NCBI GenBank assembly: GCA_903866275.1
Contig: CAIPMU010000013.1
Coordinates: forward strand, 1 to 64,000
DNA length: 64,000 nucleotides
Reading direction: 5' to 3'
Source: Vampirovibrio chlorellavorus
GTDB taxonomy: Bacteria > Cyanobacteriota > Vampirovibrionia > Vampirovibrionales > Vampirovibrionaceae
Below are positions 27,245 to 35,226 of this stretch, one piece after another. The number at the start of each line of letters is the position of its first letter. Within the stretch, counting starts at the first letter, position 1. Below the pieces are notes generated by a model, which ran no database searches, was not told where the DNA came from, and saw only the letters and a list, made by a program, of their open reading frames with translations. The position numbers and the translations under genes were made by a program.

Positions 27245-27280
27245 AAAACCCGGTTGCCCCCGTCAGGCGCCGGGTTTTTT
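27245..27280 (+). terminator. rpmB terminator
   Basis: Stem AAAACCCGG (27245-27253) / CCGGGTTTT (27270-27278) runs into T6. It is a typical intrinsic terminator on the plus strand. Confidence 0.85.
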
Positions 27281-27400
27281 AGTGCCTTGTTTAGCCCATA
27301 CATCTTTTCATTCACCATAAATAGCCCTGATTACAGCCCCAAAAAATCAGATAACTGCCGCCAAAAGACAAATGATTCGTCTTTTTTATTTACACTTCTT

Positions 27401-27406
27401 CATAAT
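27401..27406 (+). promoter_or_regulatory. promoter -10 candidate for the structured RNA
   Basis: CATAAT at 27401-27406 would start transcription near 27413, a few bases before the first helix of the candidate RNA. A TTTACA at 27389-27394 is too close to serve as its -35, so the exact promoter is open. Confidence 0.35.
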
Positions 27407-27412
27407 TTAACA

Positions 27413-27626
27413 TCGTTTTGATGTGAGTGGGCTTTATAAAGCAGAACGACAGACACAGTCGGACACAGGGAAGGTGACATCATCCACACAGAGAGGCTGG
27501 ACGCGCTTGCGTGCCTTGCGTTGCCCTGTTTTCAGTGTTGTTCAAAGATTTACTCTCGCAAACACTCACACTCTATTCCGTTCCCTTTGCTATTCTCTTC
27601 CCGGCGAATGATTCGCCGGGTTTTTT
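27413..27626 (+). ncRNA. candidate rod-shaped structured RNA (6S-like)
   Basis: About 210 bases lie between the rpmB terminator and a second strong terminator, with no good reading frame. Nested long-range pairing can be drawn by eye: TGTGAGTG (27422-27429) with CACTCACA (27563-27570); AACGACA (27445-27451) with TGTTGTT (27536-27542); ACACAGGG (27463-27470) with CCCTGTTT (27524-27531, one mismatch). The pairs are collinear, giving a long interrupted rod as in 6S RNA. 6S identity is a guess; a non-coding RNA with its own terminator is the supported part. Confidence 0.45.
27600..27626 (+). terminator. terminator of the candidate RNA
   Basis: A perfect 9-bp stem CCCGGCGAA / TTCGCCGGG with loop TGA is followed by TTTTTT. 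It ends a plus-strand transcript that cannot be rpmB, which already has its own terminator. Confidence 0.85.
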
Positions 27627-27697
27627 ATTGGTCAAAATTGACCTGAGGCACCCATCTGGGCCCAACGCACGACTTTGACAGGGCTAAACCGTTCTAC

Positions 27698-27744
27698 GTC
27701 ATTCCAAAAACCGGTTAGTTTGAAACCTCAGGCAGCGGAATGAC
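27698..27744. repeat. degenerate family 1 inverted repeat
   Basis: GTCATTCC (27698-27705) and GGAATGAC (27737-27744) form the ends of a 47-base inverted repeat. The same end sequence closes the 6403-6489 repeat. Confidence 0.4.
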
Positions 27745-27777
27745 AAAAGCGCCCGTTCCACAGGGGAAATGGGCGCT
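27745..27777 (-). terminator. terminator of the 27809 gene
   Basis: Stem AGCGCCC / GGGCGCT (27748-27754, 27771-27777), extended by imperfect pairs, is followed on the minus strand by TTTTG. It lies about 30 bases after the minus-strand stop. Confidence 0.55.
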
Positions 27778-27808
27778 GACTAGAGAGATAGTGAGTGAAA
27801 AAAAAGAC

Positions 27809-28192
27809 TTAGCCTGTTTCTGACTGAGGCAACTCCGAAACCTTACTTTCAGGGGTGGGTAAGGGCAGATCGGTCATACCGCAGTCCAGCATGTAGATAT
27901 AGTTGATCAACTGAACCGCCATGGCCTCCTGGGCATCTGGAGACAGGTGCTTCATCAACTCAACCAGGTGACGGGCATGAATTTCGAACTTGCTGCGCCG
28001 AAACGAGGGGAAAATAAAACGAATCCGCTCTTCTTTGGTGCTTAACTCAGCACAGGAGAGTATGTTCAACGCATCCATCACCTTGAACATATACCGCGCA
28101 GCCATCTCCTGATGCGGGTGGGACGCATTCTGCAGCAGGCTCATGGCCATAGATAGCGTGGGGTCTCTATCGTACCAGCGTTGTTGCATCAT
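27809..28192 (-). CDS. hypothetical helical protein
   Basis: A 127-residue protein, not recognised. It looks all-helical ('ARYMFKVMDALNIL', 'ARHLVELMKHLSPDAQEAMAVQLINYIYML') with a Pro/Ser-rich C-terminus. ATG 28192 is preceded by AGGAG and GGGG. No signal or membrane helix is seen. It has its own terminator. Confidence 0.6.
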   Translation of the reverse strand: MMQQRWYDRDPTLSMAMSLLQNASHPHQEMAARYMFKVMDALNILSCAELSTKEERIRFIFPSFRRSKFEIHARHLVELMKHLSPDAQEAMAVQLINYIYMLDCGMTDLPLPTPESKVSELPQSETG

Positions 28193-28377
28193 GCAGTACC
28201 CCACTCCTTACCAAACTAAAAAACGAATGTCTACCCTACCCTTATCGTCCCCTCCTCCAAAAAGTTTAGGCATTTGATTGTTTTTTTAACAATTTTAAAC
28301 ATTAAACAGAATTGCAGGCGAACACATCCGCCAAAAACGGGTCGAATCAGGACATGCGGAACCCGGGCAAAGCCGGT

Positions 28378-29154
28378 TTAGCCAAATATATCCTGTTTTT
28401 CTCTTAACAGCGTCAGGCCATTGTAGTTGGTGAGGTTATAATGCACCGGTGAAACCGATACCATATTATTGCGAATGGCCTCAACATCCGAATCATCGGA
28501 ATCGCCCGTATCAATCACTTCACCAGCCAGCCAGTAGTACACCCGACCCCGAGGGTCCACACGCCGCTCATAGCTATCGGTATACATGCGGGTGCCCAGC
28601 TCGGCAATCTGCACGCCTGCAAAATCGTGCAAGGGCACGGCGGGGATGTTAATGTTCAGAATACTCTTGGACGGAATACCAATTTTCATGGCCTTGGGGA
28701 TGAAATCCGCGATAAAGTCCGCGCCGTGGCTGAAGTCCGCCAGCTTTTCAAACCCATTCACCAGAGACACCGCGATACTGGGGACGCCATGAATGGCCCC
28801 TTCCAGCGCCGCACTCACCGTACCGGAATAAATGACATCCGAACCCAGATTGGGGCCGTGATTAATCCCGGAAACCAGCAGATCGATTTTCACATCCACC
28901 AGCAGGGCGTTCAGGGCCAGCTTCACGCAATCACTGGGCGTGCCGCTGATCGCATAAGCCTTGGCCACGGGAAAACGCATTTCGGGCTCTTCGATGTGGA
29001 TGGGCTTGTGCAAGGTCAGGGCGTGGCCCGTGGCGCTTCGCTCCCGGTCTGGGGCCACCACATAAATCTCATAGTGCTGAGACAGCTTGGCAGCCAGTGT
29101 CTGGATACCGTTGGCATGAATGCCATCATCATTGGAAATTAAAACTTTAAGCAT
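28378..29154 (-). CDS. surE: 5'/3'-nucleotidase SurE
   Basis: A 258-residue SurE, a metal-dependent phosphatase on nucleoside monophosphates. The family N-terminus LISNDDGIHANGI carries the metal-binding Asp pair. APDRERSATGHALTL near residue 38 and VSGINHGPNLGSDVIYSGTVSAALEG near 98 complete the active site. Length is normal. The SD is not obvious. Downstream (towards lower coordinates) there is no close partner such as pcm. Confidence 0.96.
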   Translation of the reverse strand: MLKVLISNDDGIHANGIQTLAAKLSQHYEIYVVAPDRERSATGHALTLHKPIHIEEPEMRFPVAKAYAISGTPSDCVKLALNALLVDVKIDLLVSGINHGPNLGSDVIYSGTVSAALEGAIHGVPSIAVSLVNGFEKLADFSHGADFIADFIPKAMKIGIPSKSILNINIPAVPLHDFAGVQIAELGTRMYTDSYERRVDPRGRVYYWLAGEVIDTGDSDDSDVEAIRNNMVSVSPVHYNLTNYNGLTLLREKQDIFG

Positions 29155-29279
29155 AAGGCTATTGTAACGGGTTCAGGGGTTTAGGGGAACGGCTTCCCCA
29201 AATTTTCCCGGATCCTGACTCTTTTGCCCTTGCCTCTCCCCAATGAAATGCCTCTCCCCTGAATCTCTCCCCGGTTGTA

Positions 29280-29444
29280 TGTCTCTCCCCTGATCATCTC
29301 TCGTTTTTTTGAATCTCTCGATGCTGTTTGTTGGTTTTCCAATGTCCCCATTCGATTCCTGAATGTCTCTCCCCTGATCATCTCTCTTTTTTAATCTCTC
29401 GATGCTGTTTGTTGGTTTCCCGATGTCCCCATTCGATTCCTGAA
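29280..29444. repeat. tandem ~82-bp direct repeat
   Basis: Two adjacent units (29280-29363 and 29364-29444) differ by a few bases and a 3-base length change, and a third partial unit begins at 29445. The segment is rich in CTCTC and CCCCTG motifs. An open frame across it on the minus strand encodes a duplicated low-complexity peptide but lacks an SD. Near its left end, 29168-29205 contains a hairpin related to the middle stem of repeat family 2. Confidence 0.8.
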
Positions 29445-29465
29445 TGTCTCTGCCCTGTCTGGTGC

Positions 29466-29564
29466 CTAGTAGCTGTAGTTGACCAGCCATTTCACGCGGG
29501 TGCGGGTCATTTGGCCTTGGCGGTTGAACAACAGGTGTAAGAAAAATGCGATTAATGCGTTCAT
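29466..29564 (-). CDS. possible 32-residue small protein
   Basis: ATG at 29564 has GAGG eight bases upstream. The predicted peptide begins with a hydrophobic stretch (MNALIAFFLHLLF) followed by a basic region. It is too short for homology judgement and could be chance. Confidence 0.25.
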   Translation of the reverse strand: MNALIAFFLHLLFNRQGQMTRTRVKWLVNYSY

Positions 29565-29726
29565 TGGGTGGCCCTCGTTTTGCCTGACTTCCTGATATCT
29601 TCAATATACAATTTCAGCAACACCCCAACATCGATCCCCGGATTAATCATGAACACCCCCGATCTCATCCACATGGTTTAGATGAGTGCATAAATAAGCC
29701 ATCCAACCGGATTCATCATCCAGTCT

Positions 29727-29766
29727 AAAAACAAAGCGCATGGGCACCGTTGGCCGCCCATGCGCT
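29727..29766 (-). terminator. argF terminator
   Basis: A perfect 11-bp stem AGCGCATGGGC / GCCCATGCGCT (29735-29745, 29756-29766) is followed on the minus strand by TTTGTTTTTAG. Confidence 0.8.
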
Positions 29767-29802
29767 CTGATATTAAATAAAGAGAAGTCTTTCCGAAAAG
29801 AC

Positions 29803-30768
29803 TTACTCGATAACAGCCGCCATCACCGCTTTTTGGGCATGAAGCCGGTTTTCAGCCTGCTCGAAAATGACCGGGGCAAATTTTTCCAGCACCTCTTCCG
29901 AGATCTCCTCGCCGCGATGGGCGGGCAGGCAGTGCAGCACGATGGCTTCCGGCAGAGCGTTGGCCATGTTGGCCGCGTTCACCTGATAGTCCTTGAAGGC
30001 CACCTTGCGGGCCTCAGCTTCGGCCTCCTGGCCCATGCTGGCCCACACGTCGGTATACACCACGGAGGCATTCTTAACGGCCCCTTTCACATCATCGGAA
30101 ACGGCCACGGTGGCGCCGTTTTCCTTGGCAATCGACTGGGCTTGAGCCACAATGTCAGGGCGGGGCTGATAGCCGGACGGGCTGGCAATGGTCACATCCA
30201 TACCCACCATGGCGCACCCTAGCATGAGGCTGTTGGCCATGTTGTTGCCGTCGCCTACATAAGTCAGCTTGCGGCCCTTCAGCTCGCCAAAGTGCTCCTG
30301 CACCGTCAACAGATCGGCCAGCACCTGACAGGGGTGATAATCATCGGTCAGGCCGTTGATGATGGGGACGCTGGACCACTGGGCCATCTCTTCCACGTCC
30401 TTTTGGGCAAAGGTGCGAATCATCACGCCATCCACATAGCGGGCCAGCGTGCGGGCCGTGTCGGCAATGGTTTCGCGCACGCCAAGATTAATCTCATCCT
30501 TGCGTAGCATAAAGGGATGCATGCCCAGATCGTAGATGCCCACTTCAAAGCTGCACCGGGTGCGGTTGCTGGGCTTTTCAAAGTACATGGCCACGCTGCG
30601 ACCTTCCAGCAAGCGATGCGGGGTGCGGCTGCGCTTCATTTTCTTCAGGTAGGCAGCCAACGAGAGCAGTTCTTGCAGCTCGGCGGGGCTATATTCCAAA
30701 AAGGTCAGAAAGTCCCGACCCTTCATGTGGGTGGGAACCGGGTGCGACTCAGTGATCGATACGGGCAT
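29803..30768 (-). CDS. argF: ornithine carbamoyltransferase
   Basis: A 321-residue transcarbamylase that forms citrulline from ornithine and carbamoyl phosphate in arginine synthesis. Visible: the ornithine-side DVWASMGQE loop near residue 235 and HCLPAHRGEEI near 275, both typical of OTC rather than aspartate or putrescine enzymes. The carbamoyl-phosphate loop reads SNRTR near residue 55, where the family norm is STRTR. ATG 30768 is supported by GAGGA nine bases upstream; the frame is open further upstream without support. Single gene with its own terminator. Confidence 0.93.
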   Translation of the reverse strand: MPVSITESHPVPTHMKGRDFLTFLEYSPAELQELLSLAAYLKKMKRSRTPHRLLEGRSVAMYFEKPSNRTRCSFEVGIYDLGMHPFMLRKDEINLGVRETIADTARTLARYVDGVMIRTFAQKDVEEMAQWSSVPIINGLTDDYHPCQVLADLLTVQEHFGELKGRKLTYVGDGNNMANSLMLGCAMVGMDVTIASPSGYQPRPDIVAQAQSIAKENGATVAVSDDVKGAVKNASVVYTDVWASMGQEAEAEARKVAFKDYQVNAANMANALPEAIVLHCLPAHRGEEISEEVLEKFAPVIFEQAENRLHAQKAVMAAVIE

Positions 30769-30990
30769 TCGGGAACATCCTCTCTCTGTCAATATCCGGC
30801 ACGGCCCAGCAGGGCCAACATGGTCTGAGTCGATCTTAACAAAACGCCGCCTCAAATACACCTGCTTCGCATCGGGTCGAATCCCGATTCACCCACTCAG
30901 TCTGGGCAAGGCAGGCAACTTTCCCATGGGCTCGGCGTTCTTCATGTAGAATAGGGAAATATCTTACGGGAACTCAAGGAGACCATCACC

Positions 30991-31479
30991 ATGTCTGAGC
31001 CCACCAACTTTCCGCCGGAAACTGCCGCCACCTTGCAAGCCCACGCGCAAGGGCACACTGGTTATGCCACCCAACCCAGCGATTTTCGTCCCAATGCCCC
31101 AGTTTTAAACCCCACCGGACCCGGCTATAACGCAGCCGCGCCAGCCACCGGCGCACGCACCCTGAAGCCTTATATTCTGGGGGCCGTGGTGGCTGCATTG
31201 GCGCTGCTGCTCATCTATCAGCAAACCCAGATCAACCGTCTCTCGCAGGAGCTGAGCCTGGTGAATGACCACCTGAAAAGCAGCGATGTGCGCGATCGGC
31301 TGGATGCCCATGAGGCCAAACTGGAAGCCATCGACACCCGCCTGACCTATCTGGATTCCAAAATCACCGCGGCCGATGCCAAGGGGCAAACCGCGCTGGC
31401 CAAGCTCAAAGCGCAAGAAGACAACGACTTCTTCGGCAACGCCATTAAAAACATCAAGCACACCTTTGGCATCCAATAG
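30991..31479 (+). CDS. single-pass membrane protein with coiled coil
   Basis: A 162-residue unrecognised protein. Residues 1-58 are a Pro/Ala-rich soluble part. One trans-membrane helix lies at ~62-79 (ILGAVVAALALLLIY). A heptad-like coiled coil follows (~80-140: INRLSQELSLVNDHL, LDAHEAKLEAIDTRLTYLDSKI). A good SD (AAGGAG) lies 10 bases before the ATG. Possibly a structural or anchoring envelope protein. Confidence 0.7.
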   Translation: MSEPTNFPPETAATLQAHAQGHTGYATQPSDFRPNAPVLNPTGPGYNAAAPATGARTLKPYILGAVVAALALLLIYQQTQINRLSQELSLVNDHLKSSDVRDRLDAHEAKLEAIDTRLTYLDSKITAADAKGQTALAKLKAQEDNDFFGNAIKNIKHTFGIQ

Positions 31480-31509
31480 ACGTTAGCCTGAATCCACCAT
31501 TCATAAGCC

Positions 31510-31911
31510 TTACAGGATTTCCACCTGATACTGAGCGGCCCACTCGTGTAGCGCGGCCAGAATGGTTGCGTCCCAGGCCGGTTGCGGTTCAGTGTCCCGG
31601 CTTTCAAACAGGGGGACACCACTCAAGGCATCCTCGGGCCAGCGCGGGAACAGGTGGATGTGCAAATGGCGGGTCACCTCCGAGAGGGTGATCCAGTAAG
31701 CGCGCGGCGCGCCCATGGCTTCCAGCCGAATGGCCCAGGCTCGGGCGGCCAACAGGGCCTGCTCACTGAGGGTTTCGTAATGCAGCGTTTCCTGACTGGG
31801 AGCCAGCATAATGTAGCCCTTCCGCTTTCCTGGTTTAGCCACCAGCGGTTTGTCGGTCGGGCTGGATAAAAAGGGGTGGGCGGGTTCACTTTGAGAGTCG
31901 GAAGTGGTCAT
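31510..31911 (-). CDS. HIT-like domain protein
   Basis: A 133-residue histidine-triad-like protein, the family of nucleotide hydrolases/transferases. The catalytic run HLHIHLFPRW near residue 90 fits the H-x-H-x-H pattern, and an N-terminal strand 'GYIMLAPSQETLHY' resembles the usual beta-strand before it. No clear SD is seen for ATG 31911. It converges on the membrane/coiled-coil gene with 30 bases between stops. Confidence 0.72.
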   Translation of the reverse strand: MTTSDSQSEPAHPFLSSPTDKPLVAKPGKRKGYIMLAPSQETLHYETLSEQALLAARAWAIRLEAMGAPRAYWITLSEVTRHLHIHLFPRWPEDALSGVPLFESRDTEPQPAWDATILAALHEWAAQYQVEIL

Positions 31912-32042
31912 GGGAAGCAAAACCTTTCGCTATATAAAAGAGGATTGTGCCAAAGAAGACAGGATGCATTCGGGTTAAAACGGGGGATTTTGATTTGCCG
32001 CTTTGTGTAGAGTATTCTACATGAATCCGCCCTCTAAACTGG

Positions 32043-33173
32043 ATGTTTGCCGCTATGTTCACCGATATTGCCGCCCAAGCCGGACTGTTTGATCCCAACC
32101 GCACCGGCATGACCCTCGATGATTATGATTACCCCCTCTCGGAAGCCCGCATTGCCAGCTATCCGCTGCCTGAACGCGATCAATCGCGCATGCTGGTGCT
32201 CAACCGGGCCACCGGTGCGATCAGTCATCATCAATTTTCGGAATTGCCCCAGTTTCTCAACGCCGGGGATTTGATGGTGGTGAACAACACGAAGGTGTTG
32301 CCCGCCCGCTTTTACGGCAACCGTCAGGGCTTTACCGGCAAAGTCGAAATCCTGATGCTGCAACCGACTTCGGATGAAGTCAGCCCGGATCAGCAAGGGC
32401 TGGTCTGGAACGCGCTGATGAAACCGGCGCGCAAGCTCAAGCCGGGCACCATCGTGGAACTACCCAACACTCAAGCCACTATGGAAGTGCTGCATGTCGG
32501 CGAGCGAGGCTGCTGCACCGTCCTGATTCATCCCGCAGAACACGGGGACATGCCGACCCTGATGCAGCATGTGGGCCGCATGCCCATTCCGCCCTACCTG
32601 CGTCGCGAGCCGGAGGCCAGCGACAACGAGCGCTACCAGACGGTCTATTCCAAAGTGCCGGGCGCGCAAGCGGCCCCCACGGCAGGTTTGCACTTCACGC
32701 CGCAAGTGCTGGAAGCCCTCGCGCAAAAAGGCCTGCACCGCGCCGAAGTGACCTTGGCCGTCAGCTCCGGGACGTTTCGTTCGGTGGAAACCGATGATAT
32801 TACCGACCACATCATGGATCCCGAATTTTACGGGATTACCGAAGAGACGGCCCAGCAGGTGCAAGCCACGTACCAAGCGGGCGGGAAAATTCTGGGCATT
32901 GGCACTACGGTGGTCAAAACGCTGGAAACTTCGGCGTCCCTGCACAACGGCCAGGTGATGGCCGGCAACGGAGCCAGCGAACTGTTTATCTATCCCGGCT
33001 TCCAGTTTCAGGTGGTGGATCATATGCTCACCAACTTCCACCTGCCCAAATCAACCCTGCTCATGCTTATCAGTGCCTTTGCCGGACGCGAGCAGATCGC
33101 CAAAGCTTATCAGGCCGCGCTGGAACACGATTATCGCTTTTATTCCTACGGCGATTGCATGCTGATTTTGTAA
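32043..33173 (+). CDS. queA: S-adenosylmethionine:tRNA ribosyltransferase-isomerase
   Basis: A 376-residue QueA, which transfers and isomerises the ribosyl moiety of SAM onto preQ1-tRNA in queuosine synthesis. Diagnostic stretches are 'DYDYPLSEARIASYPLPERDQSRMLV' in part, 'GDLMVVNNTKVLPARF' near residue 78, 'PPYLRREP' near 183, and 'AAPTAGLHFT' near 210. The start is uncertain: ATG 32043, 32055 and 32109 are all in frame. The last would match the family's usual N-terminus but has no SD. Confidence 0.95.
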   Translation: MFAAMFTDIAAQAGLFDPNRTGMTLDDYDYPLSEARIASYPLPERDQSRMLVLNRATGAISHHQFSELPQFLNAGDLMVVNNTKVLPARFYGNRQGFTGKVEILMLQPTSDEVSPDQQGLVWNALMKPARKLKPGTIVELPNTQATMEVLHVGERGCCTVLIHPAEHGDMPTLMQHVGRMPIPPYLRREPEASDNERYQTVYSKVPGAQAAPTAGLHFTPQVLEALAQKGLHRAEVTLAVSSGTFRSVETDDITDHIMDPEFYGITEETAQQVQATYQAGGKILGIGTTVVKTLETSASLHNGQVMAGNGASELFIYPGFQFQVVDHMLTNFHLPKSTLLMLISAFAGREQIAKAYQAALEHDYRFYSYGDCMLIL

Positions 33174-33380
33174 AATTTGCATCCTTGTCTGCTTGCTTCA
33201 AAAGGCCACACTCGCAAGAATTGTGCCCCGGAAAATGCAGCCGTTCCCGACTTTTGTCTTTTCCGAAATTTCGTAACAACCACGCGGGGATCAGGCAATT
33301 CTTTCGATCGATTGTTTTTTAAATATATATAGATTTGAACAACCCGAACACTTCAAAACCCAAGGAAAGAGAGAAGGTTG

Positions 33381-33581
33381 ATGACAGAATTAGAAATGAG
33401 TATTACTTTAGGTCTGACCACTGAACCCGAGAAAAACAAGGTCAAGATTGATCCCCTGCTGCAGGCAGAAATCATGTACCTGAAGCAAATTTTTGCCATC
33501 TCCAAATTCCAGAAAATGGAAGTGGGTCGCGCCAATCCGGATACCTGGGCCGCCCTGCTCCCCTGGCATAGCGCCAACTAG
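33381..33581 (+). CDS. small hypothetical protein
   Basis: A 66-residue protein of unknown function. AGGAAAGAGAGAAGG lies just upstream of ATG 33381. The middle is helical (PLLQAEIMYLKQIFAISKF). A terminator follows, so it appears to be an independent transcript. Confidence 0.5.
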   Translation: MTELEMSITLGLTTEPEKNKVKIDPLLQAEIMYLKQIFAISKFQKMEVGRANPDTWAALLPWHSAN

Positions 33582-33623
33582 AGCCATTTCAGCCGGAAGC
33601 AACCCCTTCATTGAAATTAACCG

Positions 33624-33653
33624 ACCGCTTGCCACAATCCGGCAGGCGGTTTT
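33624..33653 (+). terminator. terminator of the small gene
   Basis: A 10-bp stem (33624-33633 with 33641-33650) runs into TTTT on the plus strand. It lies between convergent genes. Confidence 0.65.
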
Positions 33654-33697
33654 GGCTTATCAGCGGATAATCCCGACTCAGCAGCCTGAGGCATTCA

Positions 33698-35185
33698 CTA
33701 CAGGGCGTTTACCCACTCCATCTGGGGATGGGCGATACTTTCTTCATTCAGCAAGCCAACCTCATAGAGCAGTTGAATCTGGCTAAGGTTGTAGGCCACT
33801 TGCGCCCCAATCTGGGCCGCCTTGATTTTAGACAGCTCAATCTGGCCGTCCAGTACTTCCTTGGCACTACTAAACCCTGCAGCATGGCTAATTTGAAGCT
33901 GATAGAGGTAGTGCGTGGCCACGTCCGTACGTTGCTGGGCAATTTCCACGGCTTTTTGAGCCAGCGTGTAGTCTGTAAAAGCCTTCTCCGCCATCACACG
34001 AGCCGTTGCGTTGAGCTTTTCAGCCTCCAGCTCCAATTGGCGCAACTCGGCTTTACGCCGCTGTTTGTCCTGGCCAATGGACGCCTTGATGAGCTTTTGC
34101 AAAGCCTCCTTGCGAGCATCCAGTTCGCGGTTGTCCGGGCGGGCTTTCACCATGGTCAGGACCTGTTCCCGATTGAGGCGTGGGGGGAGCAATTTCAGCA
34201 ATTGAACAGACTGAGCCTGTGCCTGTAAATCCACACCCTCCGGCACCAACAGATCATCCGGCGAGACATTCAACTGATTGGCCAGCACCATCGAGGCCGT
34301 GTGAAAGGTGTTGTCCGCTTCCAGATACTGGCTATAGCGATCAATCAAGGCCATCTGGGTTTGGGTGACATCAAAGCGGTTGGTTTCACCCGAGACAAAG
34401 CGACCTTCTTCCAGCTTGAGCTGGGCACGGCCTTGCTCTAAGGCCTCGTAATTCAGATACTTTTGCAGAAACGCCTGCGTCAGGGAGCCATACAGTTTGG
34501 CACTGGACAGCAAGGCCTGCTGACGGATCGTTTCCAGATGGGCCTTGGCCGCAACCGTGTTGCTCTCGGCAGCCTGCTTGAGCGGGCCGGGTTCAAAGGG
34601 GCTCAACGGATTAAACAACAGATCATGGGTATCTTTAGCCGTGGCCTCGGCATCTTTAATCTGTGCTTCGGCCTGTCGCACGGGAATGCTATGCGTCAGC
34701 GTGTCATGAAACATCTGATTCAGCCCGATGTGTCGGGTTTCCTTGGTGGGGGCCTGCAAGGGTTCAACGCTCCACTTCAGCTTGAGGGCTTCCAGCAATA
34801 CGGGCGTGGCTTCCAGCGATTCACGCAACTGGAGCTTTTGCTCCTTTTTTTCCTTGCGAGACAAGGGCTTTTTGTTGGCTTCCGGATGCGACAGATCCAG
34901 AGTGCTCATGGGGTCCGCAGGCGTGGCGGGTTCTTTGCCCGGATGCATCAGGGACTTGAGCGAAGCCGTCAGGGGCGCAGGCTCGCCATCGGGCAACCGA
35001 GAAGGCGTAGCCGACAGGGCAGAGCCCACAGGGCTAACCGGCGACGTGAGCACCGGCGCCGAAACCGGAAAGGACAAACGATCCTGTCCCGGCAGGCTAT
35101 CGACTTCCGCGACCACAGGACCGCATGTCAGGGACAGGGCCAGCCCTGTCAGGGCACTCCAGGATTTCCAGTCTGAACGTTTCAT
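33698..35185 (-). CDS. TolC-type outer membrane efflux protein
   Basis: A 495-residue outer-membrane factor. ATG 35185 has GAGG seven bases upstream and gives a signal peptide (ALTGLALSLTCGPVVAEV). A Pro/Ser-rich linker (~30-110) precedes two long alpha-helical repeats typical of the TolC fold ('YEALEQGRAQLKLEEGRFVSGETNRFDVTQTQ' in part, and 'AQKAVEIAQQRTDVATHYLYQLQISHAAG' in part). It is the last gene of the HlyD-ATPase-permease-TolC operon and should provide the exit duct. Confidence 0.9.
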   Translation of the reverse strand: MKRSDWKSWSALTGLALSLTCGPVVAEVDSLPGQDRLSFPVSAPVLTSPVSPVGSALSATPSRLPDGEPAPLTASLKSLMHPGKEPATPADPMSTLDLSHPEANKKPLSRKEKKEQKLQLRESLEATPVLLEALKLKWSVEPLQAPTKETRHIGLNQMFHDTLTHSIPVRQAEAQIKDAEATAKDTHDLLFNPLSPFEPGPLKQAAESNTVAAKAHLETIRQQALLSSAKLYGSLTQAFLQKYLNYEALEQGRAQLKLEEGRFVSGETNRFDVTQTQMALIDRYSQYLEADNTFHTASMVLANQLNVSPDDLLVPEGVDLQAQAQSVQLLKLLPPRLNREQVLTMVKARPDNRELDARKEALQKLIKASIGQDKQRRKAELRQLELEAEKLNATARVMAEKAFTDYTLAQKAVEIAQQRTDVATHYLYQLQISHAAGFSSAKEVLDGQIELSKIKAAQIGAQVAYNLSQIQLLYEVGLLNEESIAHPQMEWVNAL

Positions 35186-35226
35186 GCGAAGCCTCATTAT
35201 TGATTGACTCAATTAAACAGAGTCTC

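Noticed and set aside
29173-29604. A 143-codon frame with a duplicated peptide
   Set aside because: It is produced by the 82-bp DNA repeat, has a TTG start and no SD, and the peptide is low-complexity.
29803-30768. Putrescine or aspartate carbamoyltransferase
   Set aside because: The DVWASMGQE and HCLPAHRG motifs fit the ornithine enzyme.
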